From assembly GCA_023515745.1 (NCBI GenBank), contig JALECJ010000258.1, positions 1,120,501-1,184,500 of the forward strand: a DNA stretch of 64,000 nt, read 5' to 3'. Position numbers and translations under genes: made by a program. Position 1 is the stretch's first letter; each line of letters starts with the position of its first letter. This stretch comes from Amoeboaphelidium protococcarum. Lineage: Eukaryota; Aphelidiomycota; Aphelidea. The notes below the pieces were generated by a model, which worked only from the letters and a program-made list of their open reading frames with translations, had not been told where the DNA came from and did no database searches. Positions 12,167 to 22,284 of the stretch are shown one piece after another.

Positions 12167-13522
12167 ATGTACAAGCCTGTGGTAACATCGCCTGTCGCTC
12201 ATCCAAAGACTACACTGCTCTTCTCTATTAGCGACAAGATTGGTGCACTGGATGAGGTGTTGTAGATCTTGAAGTAGTAAGGTGTCAATCTGAGCCGAAT
12301 TGAGTCTCGTCCATCTATTACGGCAGAGTATGATTATGACTTTTTTGTTGAACTCAATTTTCAGAAGACTGTCAGCGATAATAATGGTGTCAAGAGCGAT
12401 GATGATCCTGCTGAAGAGTAGCGCCGCGTGAATGCTGTGGTAAACTCACTGAAAAGTGTTGTCAGTAAAGTAAACATTGTGGCATCATCACCGCAGTCTT
12501 TGAACTCCAAGGCAATACCATGGTTTCCTCGTCGCAAGTACGATCTTGACTCTTTTGCGGAGAAAGTGCTGTCTTATGGCGCTGAACTGGATGCTGATCA
12601 TCCCGGATTTAAGGATTTGGAGTATCGAAAGAGACGTGATGAGATTACGGCTATTGCTAGAACTTACAAGACTAACTAGCCTATTCCTCACATTGAGTAT
12701 ACGGAGAGTGAGTTGTAGACGTGGAGTATTGTTTTTAATAAGCTCACCCAGCTGTACCCAACTCATGCCTGTAGATAGCACTAGTATGTGTTCCCTCTAC
12801 TGATTCAAAATTGTGGGTATAGCGATAAGAATATTCCACAACTAGAAGATATTTCTCGATTTCTGAAGGATTGCACTGGGTTCACTCTGCGTCCTGTGAT
12901 GGGATTACTCTCTTCTAGAGATTTTCTGAATGGTCTGGCATTTCGCGTCTTCCATTCTACTTAGTACATAAGACATCACTCCAAACCGTTTTACACTCCT
13001 GAGCCTGATGTTTGCCATGAACTGCTTGGACATGTTCCTCTGTTTGCTGATCCTGAATTTGCAGAGTTTAGTCAGGAAATTGGTTTGGCATCACTGGGCG
13101 CGTCTGATGATGACATTAAGAAGTTGGCCACTATCTACTGGTTTACTGTGGAATTTGGTGTGTGCAAAGAGGGGGATTAGATTAAGGCGTATGGTGCTGG
13201 CCTGCTGTCGTCTTTTGGTGAGTTGGAGTATTGTGTTGGTAAGGAGCCCAAGTTGTTGCCATTCGATCCGGAGAAGGCGGCCGTGACTGATTATCCCATC
13301 ACTCAGTACCAGCCTCAGTACTATGTTGCAGAATCGTTTAGAGACGCGACAGATAAGGTTCGCTAGTTTGCATCAAGCATGGATAGGTAGTTTTCTGTCC
13401 GTTACAATGCCTATACTGAGAGTATTGAAGTTTTGGATTCCAAAGAGAAGGTTGTGCGCTATGCATCCAGCATCAGAAGTGAGTACGAAAATCTGATTGA
13501 AGCCATCAGTAAGCTTCAATGA
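12167..13522 (+). CDS. PAH: Aromatic amino acid hydroxylase, phenylalanine-4-hydroxylase type
   Basis: Intronless, 451 aa, about the length of animal PAH. Converts Phe to Tyr with tetrahydrobiopterin and non-heme iron. A regulatory ACT domain occupies about residues 12-85 ([22 protein letters not shown]). The catalytic domain starts near [10 protein letters not shown]. The iron ligands are visible: both His in [20 protein letters not shown] (about residues 283 and 288) and Glu in WFTVEFGVC (about residue 328). Pterin-binding and tetramerisation segments are also present. All Gln positions use a mix of CAR and TAR. Divergent from the SANT gene. Loss of this enzyme is typical of most Fungi, so its presence is informative on lineage. 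Confidence 0.97.
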
Positions 13523-13605
13523 AGTACTCATTGAATGAGGGAAAGCAATGATAAAATGGCATTATTTGAACTTAAATATCTTTTTTATTTAAACTGATAC
13601 AATCT

Positions 13606-14493
13606 TCACATAGCCACACGTCCTTTCTTATTATTCATAATCTCTGGTTGAGAAGTAGAGTTTACAGATCGCAATTTTCTCTTCTACTGTACACCGAGAG
13701 ACTGCTGCTCTTCGGAAATCATCGTCTCACCAACCTCTTGATCTTGGCTGACGTTTATATCAAACAAGCTGGCCTGATCCGACAACTCAGCGATTAAACC
13801 ATCTTGCTACTTTAGTGGCATTTGATACAACTGAGGCATAGAATACATGGTGTATGGATTATAAAGCATCTAATGATTCAATTGCATCTAAGGCTTAGGA
13901 GCTATGGACATGATCTTAAGCCCACCTGGTCTCTACAATAACTCCTATGGAATCTGGGTGACGGACTGATCCAAGATGAAATCATTGCGATGACGCTTAG
14001 CTTTGGCGCGTTTGTTCTAAAACCAGATCTGCACGTTGCGCACACTCAAGTTCAGCTACTGGGCCAACTGTTGTTTCAATGCAGGCGAAGGACGCTGAGT
14101 CTTCATGAACACACTCATAAGTACACGCGTCTCATCTTACGTCAATCGACGTCTTTTGGTGTTCTACGACTCGGAGCCGCTTAGAGCGGTAGCATCAGAT
14201 GTCACGCTGGTCATTGACGATGACACGAGATCAGCTTGGTCATCACTCTTGGAATCAGCTAGATTGCCATTCGAAATGTTGATACTATCACTGACACTCC
14301 CCATAATAGAAACATCGCTCAGCAGAGAGTCCAGAGTAGACGATTTAGACAGAGAGCTGAGATCAAACTCATTGTCAGTCAAGTAGTCTTCATCGCTCAG
14401 AAAGTCAAGTCCAGCGCTCTGTACAGGGGACAATGCCACCTTCTCTGGCTCTTGCATCCAGTTTGGCAAGAAATCAGCATTAAGGAAATCCAT
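13606..14493 (-). CDS. Homeodomain transcription factor
   Basis: Intronless, 295 aa. An acidic/serine-rich N-terminus (residues 1-108, possible activation region) precedes a homeodomain at about 111-170. Arm KRRRLT, helix 1 around TRVLMSVFMKTQRPS, and recognition helix LSVRNVQIWFQNKRAKAKR with the invariant W, F, N and R. Spacing fits a typical 60-residue (non-TALE) homeodomain. The C-terminal region is Gln/Met-rich with PQ and basic KKRKLRS stretches (probable NLS). Convergent with phenylalanine hydroxylase (84 bp between stops). Closest to fungal/LIM-type classical homeodomains in the recognition helix; target genes unknown. Confidence 0.93.
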
Positions 14494-14719
14494 AATTGAT
14501 ATTGATATTGTGAGAGGAATATTTGTAATCTAATGAAATAGAGAAAAGGCAAAGATAATGATCACCTTATATATCACGGTTAGAAGAGCAGCATTCTATT
14601 TTTGTCGACAAAACTTTCTATTTAGAGCAGATTGATACTAAAAATAGCACCAAACTCAAGAGCATGATTTTGCTCACTTACTATTTATATTATACAACAA
14701 TACACTATACAAGACAGAG

Positions 14720-15558
14720 TCATGAAACATTGGGTGGCAACTTCTGAGGCTTCTTATTCTTCTTGCAATCTTCAGGGATGGGAGTATCCGGACTAGTTGG
14801 CGGGTGAATAACCTTTCCAACATACACGTACTTTGCATGACTCTTGTAAAAGTCTACCCAATCTTTCACTTGCTACATCAAACGAATTAACAGGATCAGA
14901 TAGCAATATTAGAGAGTAAAAGCTTAAATCTAAAAGACTTACATTCAGTTGATCTCGAGTGAATCCGCGCAGATCGTGAGTGAGATGCTCCTTGAAACAA
15001 CCAGTAACGTAAGCTCTTGCAGCATCACGTCCGGCAAAGAATGAATATCCACCATCCTACAACTCATTTTGTCCCGTGAGATTGGCTTAAAAAATATAGA
15101 CATACTTACAGGTCCGTAGTGAGCACGTCCAGAGGTGACATCAAAGACATTGCCGTCAATTGCAAGATATATCGGCTTTGACGGATCACTTCCGTCGTAC
15201 TGCTTCAGTTCATCCTCACTCAACATTTGCTCTTTCAAATATCCAGATTACTACCAAACTGTACTTATAGATTATAATGATGACATGATAACTCAATGTA
15301 AATTTTACTATAGCTTTGCTTCTAAAATTTGGCAATTCATATCCCCAAGTGTAAGATCCGGTAATGATATAACTCAGGCACAAAGTCACCACTATGAATA
15401 ATGTGACAACTACAAAAAGACATGATTTTCGTGTGACAGAGAAATGGGTACTTACAATACGCAGTGATAGCACAGTAAGGTGTTGGATCGTCCTCTTTCT
15501 CGTCATAATCATCTTTATCTTGACTCTGTAAATGATACTGCTTCCTACGTCGTTACAT
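14720..15558 (-). CDS. Cytochrome b5-like heme/steroid-binding MAPR protein (PGRMC/Dap1 family)
   Basis: 203 aa in five exons; introns 15410-15455, 15251-15308, 15057-15109 and 14873-14942 (46-70 nt). An N-terminal acidic segment is followed by one transmembrane helix (LFIVVTLCLSYIITG). The cytochrome-b5-like domain starts with LSEDELKQYDGSDPSKPIYLAIDGNVFDV. It contains GYSFFAGRDAARAYVTGCF, the MAPR signature with the heme-coordinating Tyr environment, and ends VKDWVDFYKSHAKYVYVGKV. Family members bind heme and stabilise sterol-synthesis P450s or act in membrane trafficking. The exon sum is divisible by three, which supports the splice model. The C-terminal Pro/Lys tail is variable. Confidence 0.9.
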
Positions 15559-16010
15559 CGTAAATTTAGGCGATTGTTACAATGAAGCGTTCGATACAGT
15601 GAGGAGGAGAAAGAGTTTCCCGCTCACGGCGATGTCCAGAAAGCGTTACAATATAAGTTCATTTATTTCAACTAATTGTTTAATGACTAGCAAATCTGGG
15701 CATTATTGGTAAAGTGTATATATTTCATCACTATCGCAGGTTTTAAAATCGCGTACTCCGTAATCTCAATAATGGTCTGTTGAGAGATTCGTATCTCGAT
15801 TAACTCTATATATATTTGTTTACGAATCCAGGCACTGGCTGGCTAATTACGATATAGTCAGTCAATTGGAGCGAGCATAAGTAGTGTATTAATCTCTTAA
15901 CTCTGGTTTGTAAATGATGCTATTATGATTGATATGCTCAACTGTAATGCCAGTTTGATAAGTTCTGACGCCTCCTAATAATCTACATGATCATCCAGTC
16001 TGACAGATTT
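15559..16010. other. Intergenic, no gene seen
   Basis: AT-rich spacer between the MAPR gene and the left arm of the inverted repeat. Repeated TATATA-type runs but no convincing coding frame or RNA gene. Confidence 0.4.
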
Positions 16011-16045
16011 CTAAAACAGTATTGATGTGATATAACCTCTACCAC

Positions 16046-16052
16046 TATAAAA
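16046..16052 (+). promoter_or_regulatory. TATA box of lectin-like gene, copy 1
   Basis: TATAAAA located 64-70 bp before the chosen ATG at 16116. It is conserved at the matching position in the inverted copy (23260-23266) within an otherwise near-identical promoter. Confidence 0.55.
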
Positions 16053-16115
16053 TGATCGATAAATCCCATGTCTATCTCTTTCTCTATCATCATACGTCCT
16101 GAAAGTGACCGAATA

Positions 16116-16919
16116 ATGAAGACTACAATCTTGGCAACTGTTGCATCTGTCATCGCGTGCTCATCCCACTTGGTGGCTGCAGATGACCACAAGGATTTCA
16201 AGGTGCTGGTGACTCCAAAGTTGAAGTATCATGACGCGTCCAAGTACTGCAAGATCCAAGGCTATTCTCTGATTGATATCACTTCTGAGAACTTTTATCC
16301 ACTGTCCAAGTTTGTGTCCAAGAAATTGGGCAAGGACCCTGTGTGGATTCGCTCATGGAATGGTGATGATTATGAGCAAAAGTATGGCGAGACTCCACTG
16401 GCTCTGACTCCAATGAGCAAGTTTGGCAAAGGTTCCATCAACGTCCGCAAAGAGTATGGGTTGAAACTACGTGGTATCTGCCGGCTGTATCCTCGCGTCT
16501 CTTATGGCTACGAGAGCAGATCCATCTCTGACAACAGCTACGGGTATGACGACAAGACTGGCGTATACAAGGTTCCTACTTATGGCTATGAGAGCGAGAA
16601 GAAGAAGGACTATGACTACGGCAAGAAGGAGAATAATGGCTACGAGAACAAGAAGAAGGAGTATGACTATGAAGTTGAAAAGCCTCACTATGGATACGAG
16701 GAACCATCTTATGGATATGATCAAGAAAAAAAGGAATATGGTGTCAGAAATTTGAAGGTTGATAACAAGGACTATGAGAAAAAGGACTATGGTAAGGACT
16801 ATGAGAAGAAGGACTACGAGAAGAAGGACTATGGCAAGGAGAAGAAGGACTATGGCAAAGATGACAAGAAGCCTGAAGATGGTTATGCGAAGCCATACCC
16901 AATGCCAACCTGGGAATGA
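16116..16919 (+). CDS. Secreted lectin-like protein with Tyr/Lys/Gly-rich repeat tail, copy 1
   Basis: 267 aa. Signal peptide MKTTILATVASVIACSSHLVAA. Residues about 25-130 resemble a C-type-lectin-like domain: KYCKIQGYSLIDITSENF, then VWIRSWNGDDY and LRGICRLYP, with paired Cys. The rest is a repetitive tail of KKDYGK/YEKKDY and YGYE units rich in Tyr, Lys, Asp and Gly, ending PYPMPTWE. Probably extracellular; a cell-wall, adhesive or cross-linkable coat role is inference. An in-frame ATG lies upstream at 16068, but the signal peptide starts at 16116 and the TATA box fits this start. The paralogue at 22285-23196 has a longer tail. Confidence 0.8.
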   Translation: MKTTILATVASVIACSSHLVAADDHKDFKVLVTPKLKYHDASKYCKIQGYSLIDITSENFYPLSKFVSKKLGKDPVWIRSWNGDDYEQKYGETPLALTPMSKFGKGSINVRKEYGLKLRGICRLYPRVSYGYESRSISDNSYGYDDKTGVYKVPTYGYESEKKKDYDYGKKENNGYENKKKEYDYEVEKPHYGYEEPSYGYDQEKKEYGVRNLKVDNKDYEKKDYGKDYEKKDYEKKDYGKEKKDYGKDDKKPEDGYAKPYPMPTWE

Positions 16920-17369
16920 GCGCAGATACTGATGAATTTGACGCGAATATCATGAATGTATGAATGAATCAATCAATCAATGAAATACACTGAATGTCAA
17001 TACCTAGTCAAATTCTTCAATTTTGTTCTTGGGCATAAGATTTTTAGTATTAATGTCTTTATGGATTAAGTGATGTTGACATAATGTTCGATTAAGAGCG
17101 GAATGACCTTGCAAAATACCATGTTTTTATGTTTACAATGATTAAAACTTGTCGCTGGTGACAAAAATTATGATCTAAATGCGATTGATTAACGCGGAAC
17201 CTTGTATAAGTCTATAGGAATTAATTGACTAGACTATAGGATCTTATGATCGCGTTTAGAACCTAAAACGTCAGATAACCATCTGCAATACTGCGACCAA
17301 GATCTCTAATCTTACTAAATGAAAGTTCCACTGAAAGGTTGATCAAGACTGTCCCATTTGGTTGGGAAA

Positions 17370-18416
17370 ATGATGATAGGTGTGCCGCGGCCTGTCATCA
17401 CAGAAAGCAGTGACGAGCTGGAAGCGACTATTCTTGTTCTGATCTCGTGATCTTACAGTTGCGCAAAATGATTATTCAAGATATCAACAACACTCAGCTC
17501 ATTGATTCAACTAGTTAGCCGCCTGGTAATTCTAAAACCAGTTTTGTCAATGGTTGAAGAAATGCTGTTGATTCAAACCAGTCTGCCATCATTAGTCACA
17601 TGAGTGTTACAGTAATCTTAACGCGACAAAACGGCAGCCGCCGATTTCTGGATTTCAAAATTTCGCGTGCACACAATGATGAAGTGGCATGTATGAAGGT
17701 GGCGGCCTAAAAATTGAAACAGTAGACTAGTAGGAGAAGATATGGGACTAAATGAACGTTGAAACCTGTCGCTTACTTTCTGATTTGTTGATTTACCATG
17801 GTATCTGGCTACCCACACAGCGCCCTGTTTCATGGGAGAATTTGTTTGTAGATACCGCTGCATCATATTTATATATGACAAAAAGAAATCTGGCAAGTCT
17901 CTTGAGCTGCTGTGGTTCAATGAGGACGTTAGCGACTCAGCGCGCTGCAATTGTGATACGCATCGGTTAGTTGTAATCTGGCAATATTTGCATTTTATGG
18001 TTACAAATATATTCTTTACTTGATTAGTGTCCATAGCTGTTCAACATCGTGAATATTAGAAATCTAATAGTTATGACTTGTTTGACCAACCAAGACTGTC
18101 AATGAAGAGGGCATATGACGATGCTGAAGATGCACATTGACTTTTAAAAGTACACAAGCCTCTTGGCCCTTGGAATGCTGCAGAAATTGAACTGTTTAAA
18201 ACTGGTGTCAATAGACACGGCTGGGGAGAATGGTCTCAGATCGCTGGTTTGATTCAAACGCGCGACAGGGACCAAGTGCGCGGTTACTCAAGATCTGTGA
18301 ACGCACAGAAGTACAGGTACGCAACATCTTAGGTCCCTGCATTATCTAATCTGGCGGAGGGATTAGATAATATGTCTGAATGTTTCGAAGATTGTGTAGG
18401 CTGTTGTTGGAAGTGA
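17370..18416 (+). pseudogene. Decayed MYB-like (SHAQKYF-class) gene
   Basis: A single MYB repeat is readable at 18168-18317: PWNAAEIELFKTGVNRHGWGEWSQIA followed by DQVRGYSRSVNAQKYR, corresponding to the R(S)HAQKYF motif. The same frame continues upstream (QPRLSMKRAYDDAEDAH) but an in-frame TGA interrupts it at 18138-18140. Coding-like stretches further upstream (about 17460-17740 and 17840-17970) are in different frames and contain more TGA codons. No intron with sensible borders removes the TGA at 18138, so I call it a pseudogene or fragment. It lies between the arms of the inverted duplication. An intact gene with unusual introns is the alternative; limits are approximate. Confidence 0.45.
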
Positions 18417-18980
18417 TTTTCAGAACGTCTGTCCTTGAACCGAAGTTGGTAAGTTTTTTTCACAAGGATTAAGACGCCATCCCCTTGACGTGTGATCCTT
18501 GAATGATAGACAAAAGCCATACAATTAATACTTTATTGTTTCACTTGATTGATTTAATATCTACACCTGTGGCTTAAAAGAACCTGAAAGGCTCAAAGTT
18601 TATTAGTGATACGTTCAAAGTATATTCATGTTAAGTTTTCGTCATTTAGATTTAATTGGTTCTGGTTTCAAACGGCTTTAAACAAAAAAGAGGTAATATC
18701 CGAGTATGGAATTCGTGATCTATCAAGAGAACACAGCATTATTGACATTCGCAACAGTTCTAATGACACTGGTAGTGGCTTTAGCGAGGATGGCAACTTG
18801 TTATGGTAAGACAAAAGTGGAAATGGCAGTACCAATTTTAACGAAGGCGAGCAAGAAGGGAAGACAGTACTGACATTAATCAAATACCTGAACCTTTGTC
18901 ATTATTGAATTCACATAGCGCGATGTTATTAAAAGGCGGACACTGATTGTATGCTGGTAATTATTTTGTTATATTCCACG
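18417..18980. other. Spacer with an unassigned coding-like stretch
   Basis: A rightward frame at about 18606-18905 is open to a TGA and reads as Ser/Asn/Gly-rich (SSNDTGSGFSEDGNLLW then Q DKSGNGSTNFNEGEQ). It could be a 3' exon of the decayed MYB gene. No homologue recognised. Confidence 0.3.
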
Positions 18981-19709
18981 TCAGGATACTGCGCCTGGAA
19001 GAACGCGAGTAGATACTTCCTTAGGAACAATGATAGCTAGATATTCATCGCCATCACGAAGTTCACCCAAATACCAATCTGACAAATGCTTGCGAATACC
19101 GTTCACCTCGGTGTGGTCAACAAAGAAGTTGGTATGGGCCACACATTGAGCCTGCTTCATCTGTTCAGTCTGTTCTGCAACAACGTCGTAAGAAACCTTT
19201 CTCATGTAGGGAATCTCCAATTTCGCAACTAATAGTTTCGCGTGAGCAACGGTGGATTCGTCGACAACAATGGGCAAACCCAGAGCACGTTGAAAGCTTT
19301 TGACAGCCAGAGGATTTGAGGATACCAACCCACAGGCAATTAACCGTCGCGAGCCACATGCCATATTGCATAGAGTACTTGAGATGCGTTTCCCGCGATA
19401 TTTGGTATGAACAACAAGCTAAGTAATCCATAACAGGTAACCTCCAGATTCTTCTTCATATTTGCGTGTGTAAAATGCGTGTCCGACCAATTATCGATTG
19501 TTCGTGTCGTCGATATCAAATGCCATACTAACGCGGCAATCCTCCGAAAATCCACACTGACTTTTCAATCGGGCAACACTTAAGCGGACTCTCCTACTAG
19601 GATTTATTACATGTTCACTCCATATACCGTAATGCTCTGAAAACAGAGAAGAGGCTGATTGCCAGTCGCAATCGCTCAGTTAAGAAACTGGCCGATCCAC
19701 AAATTCCAT
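18981..19709 (-). CDS. GNAT-fold N-acetyltransferase-like protein
   Basis: Intronless, 242 aa, MEFVDRPVSQLSDCDWQSA start. Core: YLLWITQLVVHTKYRGKRISSTL is beta4 plus motif A (the acetyl-CoA pyrophosphate loop as KYRGKRIS rather than the ideal R/QxxGxG/A), followed by ACGLVSSNPLAVKSFQRALG, the typical beta5/alpha4 region. The C-terminal part (about residues 130-242) is specific to this protein and its neighbour copy. Substrate unknown. It lies inside the inverted-repeat island, and a degenerate tandem copy lies upstream at 20188-20885. TAA and TAG are used as Gln (NNRQLVG, WITQLVV). Stop TGA. Confidence 0.7.
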
Positions 19710-20187
19710 TTTCGAATTTTCAGAGGCAATGGTGAAGTAGAAGAAGAAAGTTTTGTTTCTAACGTTGCATGGCACTAGCTGATACAAAACATGGTTACTC
19801 GCAAACGGCCACCCAGACGATGCTGTTGTATCTCTAATCAAATTACAGCTAGTCAAAAGAGCCGGGTGAGTGAGTATGAGGCTATATCTAGTGGAACTGC
19901 CCACTCAGTTCTGAATATACTGGACCCTGCCTGGATATCATGCTGTGCTGTACGGTGCTAAACGACTGGCGATTTTAACAGATAAATTTGAAAGCGATCT
20001 TTATGTACTTCACATGTATGGTGTCATTCAATGACGCAACTCGGTCAAAATGCCGCTCAGGTTGTGCGCTATTTACTGGAAATGTACAGTGCCGAAGAGT
20101 TGACTCGGATACGTTTACTTTAAGCTTTAGCTGTCTGTATTTACCGCTTCATGCATATTCTACATAAATACGCTTGTTCAAAAAGCA
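19710..20187. other. Spacer between GNAT gene and its degenerate copy
   Basis: 478 bp. Some of it lies 5' of the intact gene and may hold its promoter. No additional gene recognised. Confidence 0.35.
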
Positions 20188-20885
20188 ACATGAACACGCT
20201 GGTACTTTCCTTAGGAATAAAGATAGCCAAATATTCATCACCATCACGAAGATCATTCGATACCGATTTGAAAACGGCTTGCGGAGCTAGTTCATCTCGA
20301 CGGGGTCAACGAAGAAAGTAGTATGGGCAACACATTGAGCTTAGTTCAATAGTTTAAATGTTCTACTCTACGTCGTAAGAAATTGAGCACATGTAGAGCA
20401 CCTCCAATACCTCAAATAATAATTTCGCATTAGAAACGGAGGATTCGTCGACGACAACGGGTAAGCTTAAAGCACGTCAAAAGCTTTTGATCGCCACAAG
20501 ATTTGAAGAGACCAGTCCGAAGGCCATTAACCGAGGCGAGCCATAACTCATATTGTATAGACCGAAGTGCGTTTCTTACGATATTTTGTATGTACTACAA
20601 GCTGAGTAATACATACCAAGCGACATCCAGACTCTTTGTCATACTTATATGAATATAACGCGAATCCGGCTAATATTCGATTATTCTGGTCTTTCGGTAT
20701 CAAAATGCCATACTAACGCGGCAGTCCTCAGAAAATCCACACTAACTTTTTAATCGAGCGACATTAAAGCGGACTCTCCTACTAGGATTTATTACATGTT
20801 CACTCCATACCCGGTAAAACATAGTCGAGACTGACTGACAGTCGCAACTGCGCATACTGAAAACTGGTCAACCGACAAATGCCAT
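20188..20885 (-). pseudogene. Degenerate tandem copy of the GNAT gene
   Basis: Aligns along nearly its whole length with 18981-19709 in the same orientation, for example GAACATGTAATAAATCCTAG near 20790 is identical. The corresponding start ATG at 20885 is followed after five codons by TGA where the intact gene has CGG. There is an inserted T after GCATTT (near 20710) that shifts frame, and several other indels and TGA codons. It cannot make the full protein. The intact copy retains an open frame, which suggests selection on one copy only. Confidence 0.85.
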
Positions 20886-20939
20886 TTTTCAAAACTATAA
20901 AAAATACTTCTGTATTATATTCTCCATCATTGACCATCA

Positions 20940-21602
20940 TCATGAAATGATACAACAGCCGGCACAGTCACAATCTGCAGCCCCGAAATCACCACCGCCT
21001 CCGAGAGTATCTGGCAAATTTCCAGTGGCACCATCAATGTCAGGACGAACAGAATAATCGGGACCCAAAGAGCTTACGCCTTGACCTTGACCGCCAACAT
21101 TGCCAGTTAGAATTGGCGAAAAATCAGGCAATGGTGCAACTGAAACTGGATTGGATGCATAGCCCAAATCAGGAAAAGGTACCACTGAGCCATGATTTCT
21201 TCCATAACCTTTACGGGGTTCCTAACTATTAACTTAGAAAGCATTATGCAGTTTTTATCCATAATGGTGATGCTAGTGAATTTTTCGCGCGTCATGGCCA
21301 TGCTACATTCCTTACATGGTGGGATACTAAGCTTGTGATGCTATAGTCCCAAATCCCTGATTTCTTTGACCATACATCCTTACACCATTATCAGCATGCT
21401 ACTACGGAGGATACTACTAGAAACTGGTACCAGCAGAGGCATGAGGATGCCCAACTACTTGGTGCGCCTAAGACTACGCTGGTTAGGCGACCTCAAAGCC
21501 ACCGAAACCCGCCTTGCCAACGCCACCTTGTTCCTATTTACCAGGAAGAGGGACACTTGAGACTACTGAAACTATAATTGCAACGTTTAAAAAGCTCTTC
21601 AT
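20940..21602 (-). CDS. Small secreted Gln/Gly/His-rich protein with Cys-rich C-terminus
   Basis: 220 aa, intronless, no family recognised. Signal peptide MKSFLNVAIIVSVVSSVPLP. The mature part is low complexity: Gly/Gln/His/Pro-rich (QQYPPQQHA, QHHHYGQ), then PFPDLGYASNPVSVAPLPDF, a Gly-rich run GGGGDFGAADCDCAGCC and the end IIS. The terminal CDCAGCC cluster is the only cysteine concentration. More than a dozen Gln residues are written TAA/TAG, so the protein exists only under the reassigned code. It sits inside the inverted-repeat island beside other secreted genes. A structural coat or effector-like role is speculation. Confidence 0.72.
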
Positions 21603-22097
21603 CATTCAATCTAAAATCTAAAAATCTAGATCTATTTTATATCAGTGAAAAAATTGAAAAGAATATTAACGCAAAACTCTGGTGGATGGCCATGAGTCGA
21701 AATCACGAGGATTGACTCATGGCATGTAACGTTACAGATAATGACATTAAAAAGCCAAATTTGGCCAAAATCATTTGAAATCACGTTACATTCCTACTTT
21801 TTCTCTTTAAAAATCTAGCTAGCGGCTGTCTATCTCTACTGTACTTGGCATTTTGAGTATTACCTTTCTTGTTATGAAAGTCGCGTGTTTCCAACCTATC
21901 CGTTTCTAAAAGATTGACTATGAATTTTAGAATTGTTCCATACTGTTTATGCTATCAGTGATGAACCTAGTTAAGAAGCTGTATATTGATTTATCTTTAT
22001 CCAATCCCAAACTTATGGACTAGTCAATTAACTACTATAGGCTTTCATTTAGTTCACTGATCTATCGCATTTACAGTATGTTATAGCGCAAAGTAAA
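21603..22097. other. Spacer with no gene seen
   Basis: About 500 bp, AT-rich, between the small secreted gene and the right arm of the inverted duplication. It includes a short near-repeated ATGACTCATGGC/ GCCATGAGTC palindromic pair around 21690-21725. No ORF or RNA gene supported. Confidence 0.35.
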
Positions 22098-22284
22098 GTC
22101 ATTCCGCTCTTAATCGAACATTATGTCAACATCACTTAATCCATAAAGACATTAATACTAAAAATCTTATGCCCAAGAACAAAATTGAAGAATTTGACTA
22201 GGTATTGACATTCAGTGTATTTCATTGATTGATTCATTCATTCATACATTCAGGATTTTCGCGTCATTTCATCAATAGCTGTGT

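Larger units (their letters stand above)
16010..17112 (+). repeat. Left arm of a large inverted duplication
   Basis: The stretch from about 16010 to 17112 (promoter, gene and 3' flank) reappears in reverse complement at about 22098-23300. Identity is high in the promoter, the N-terminal coding part and at least 190 bp of 3' flank (for example the run ending GATTAAGAGCGGAATGAC). The gene tail differs by repeat number. Boundaries are by eye. Confidence 0.85.
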
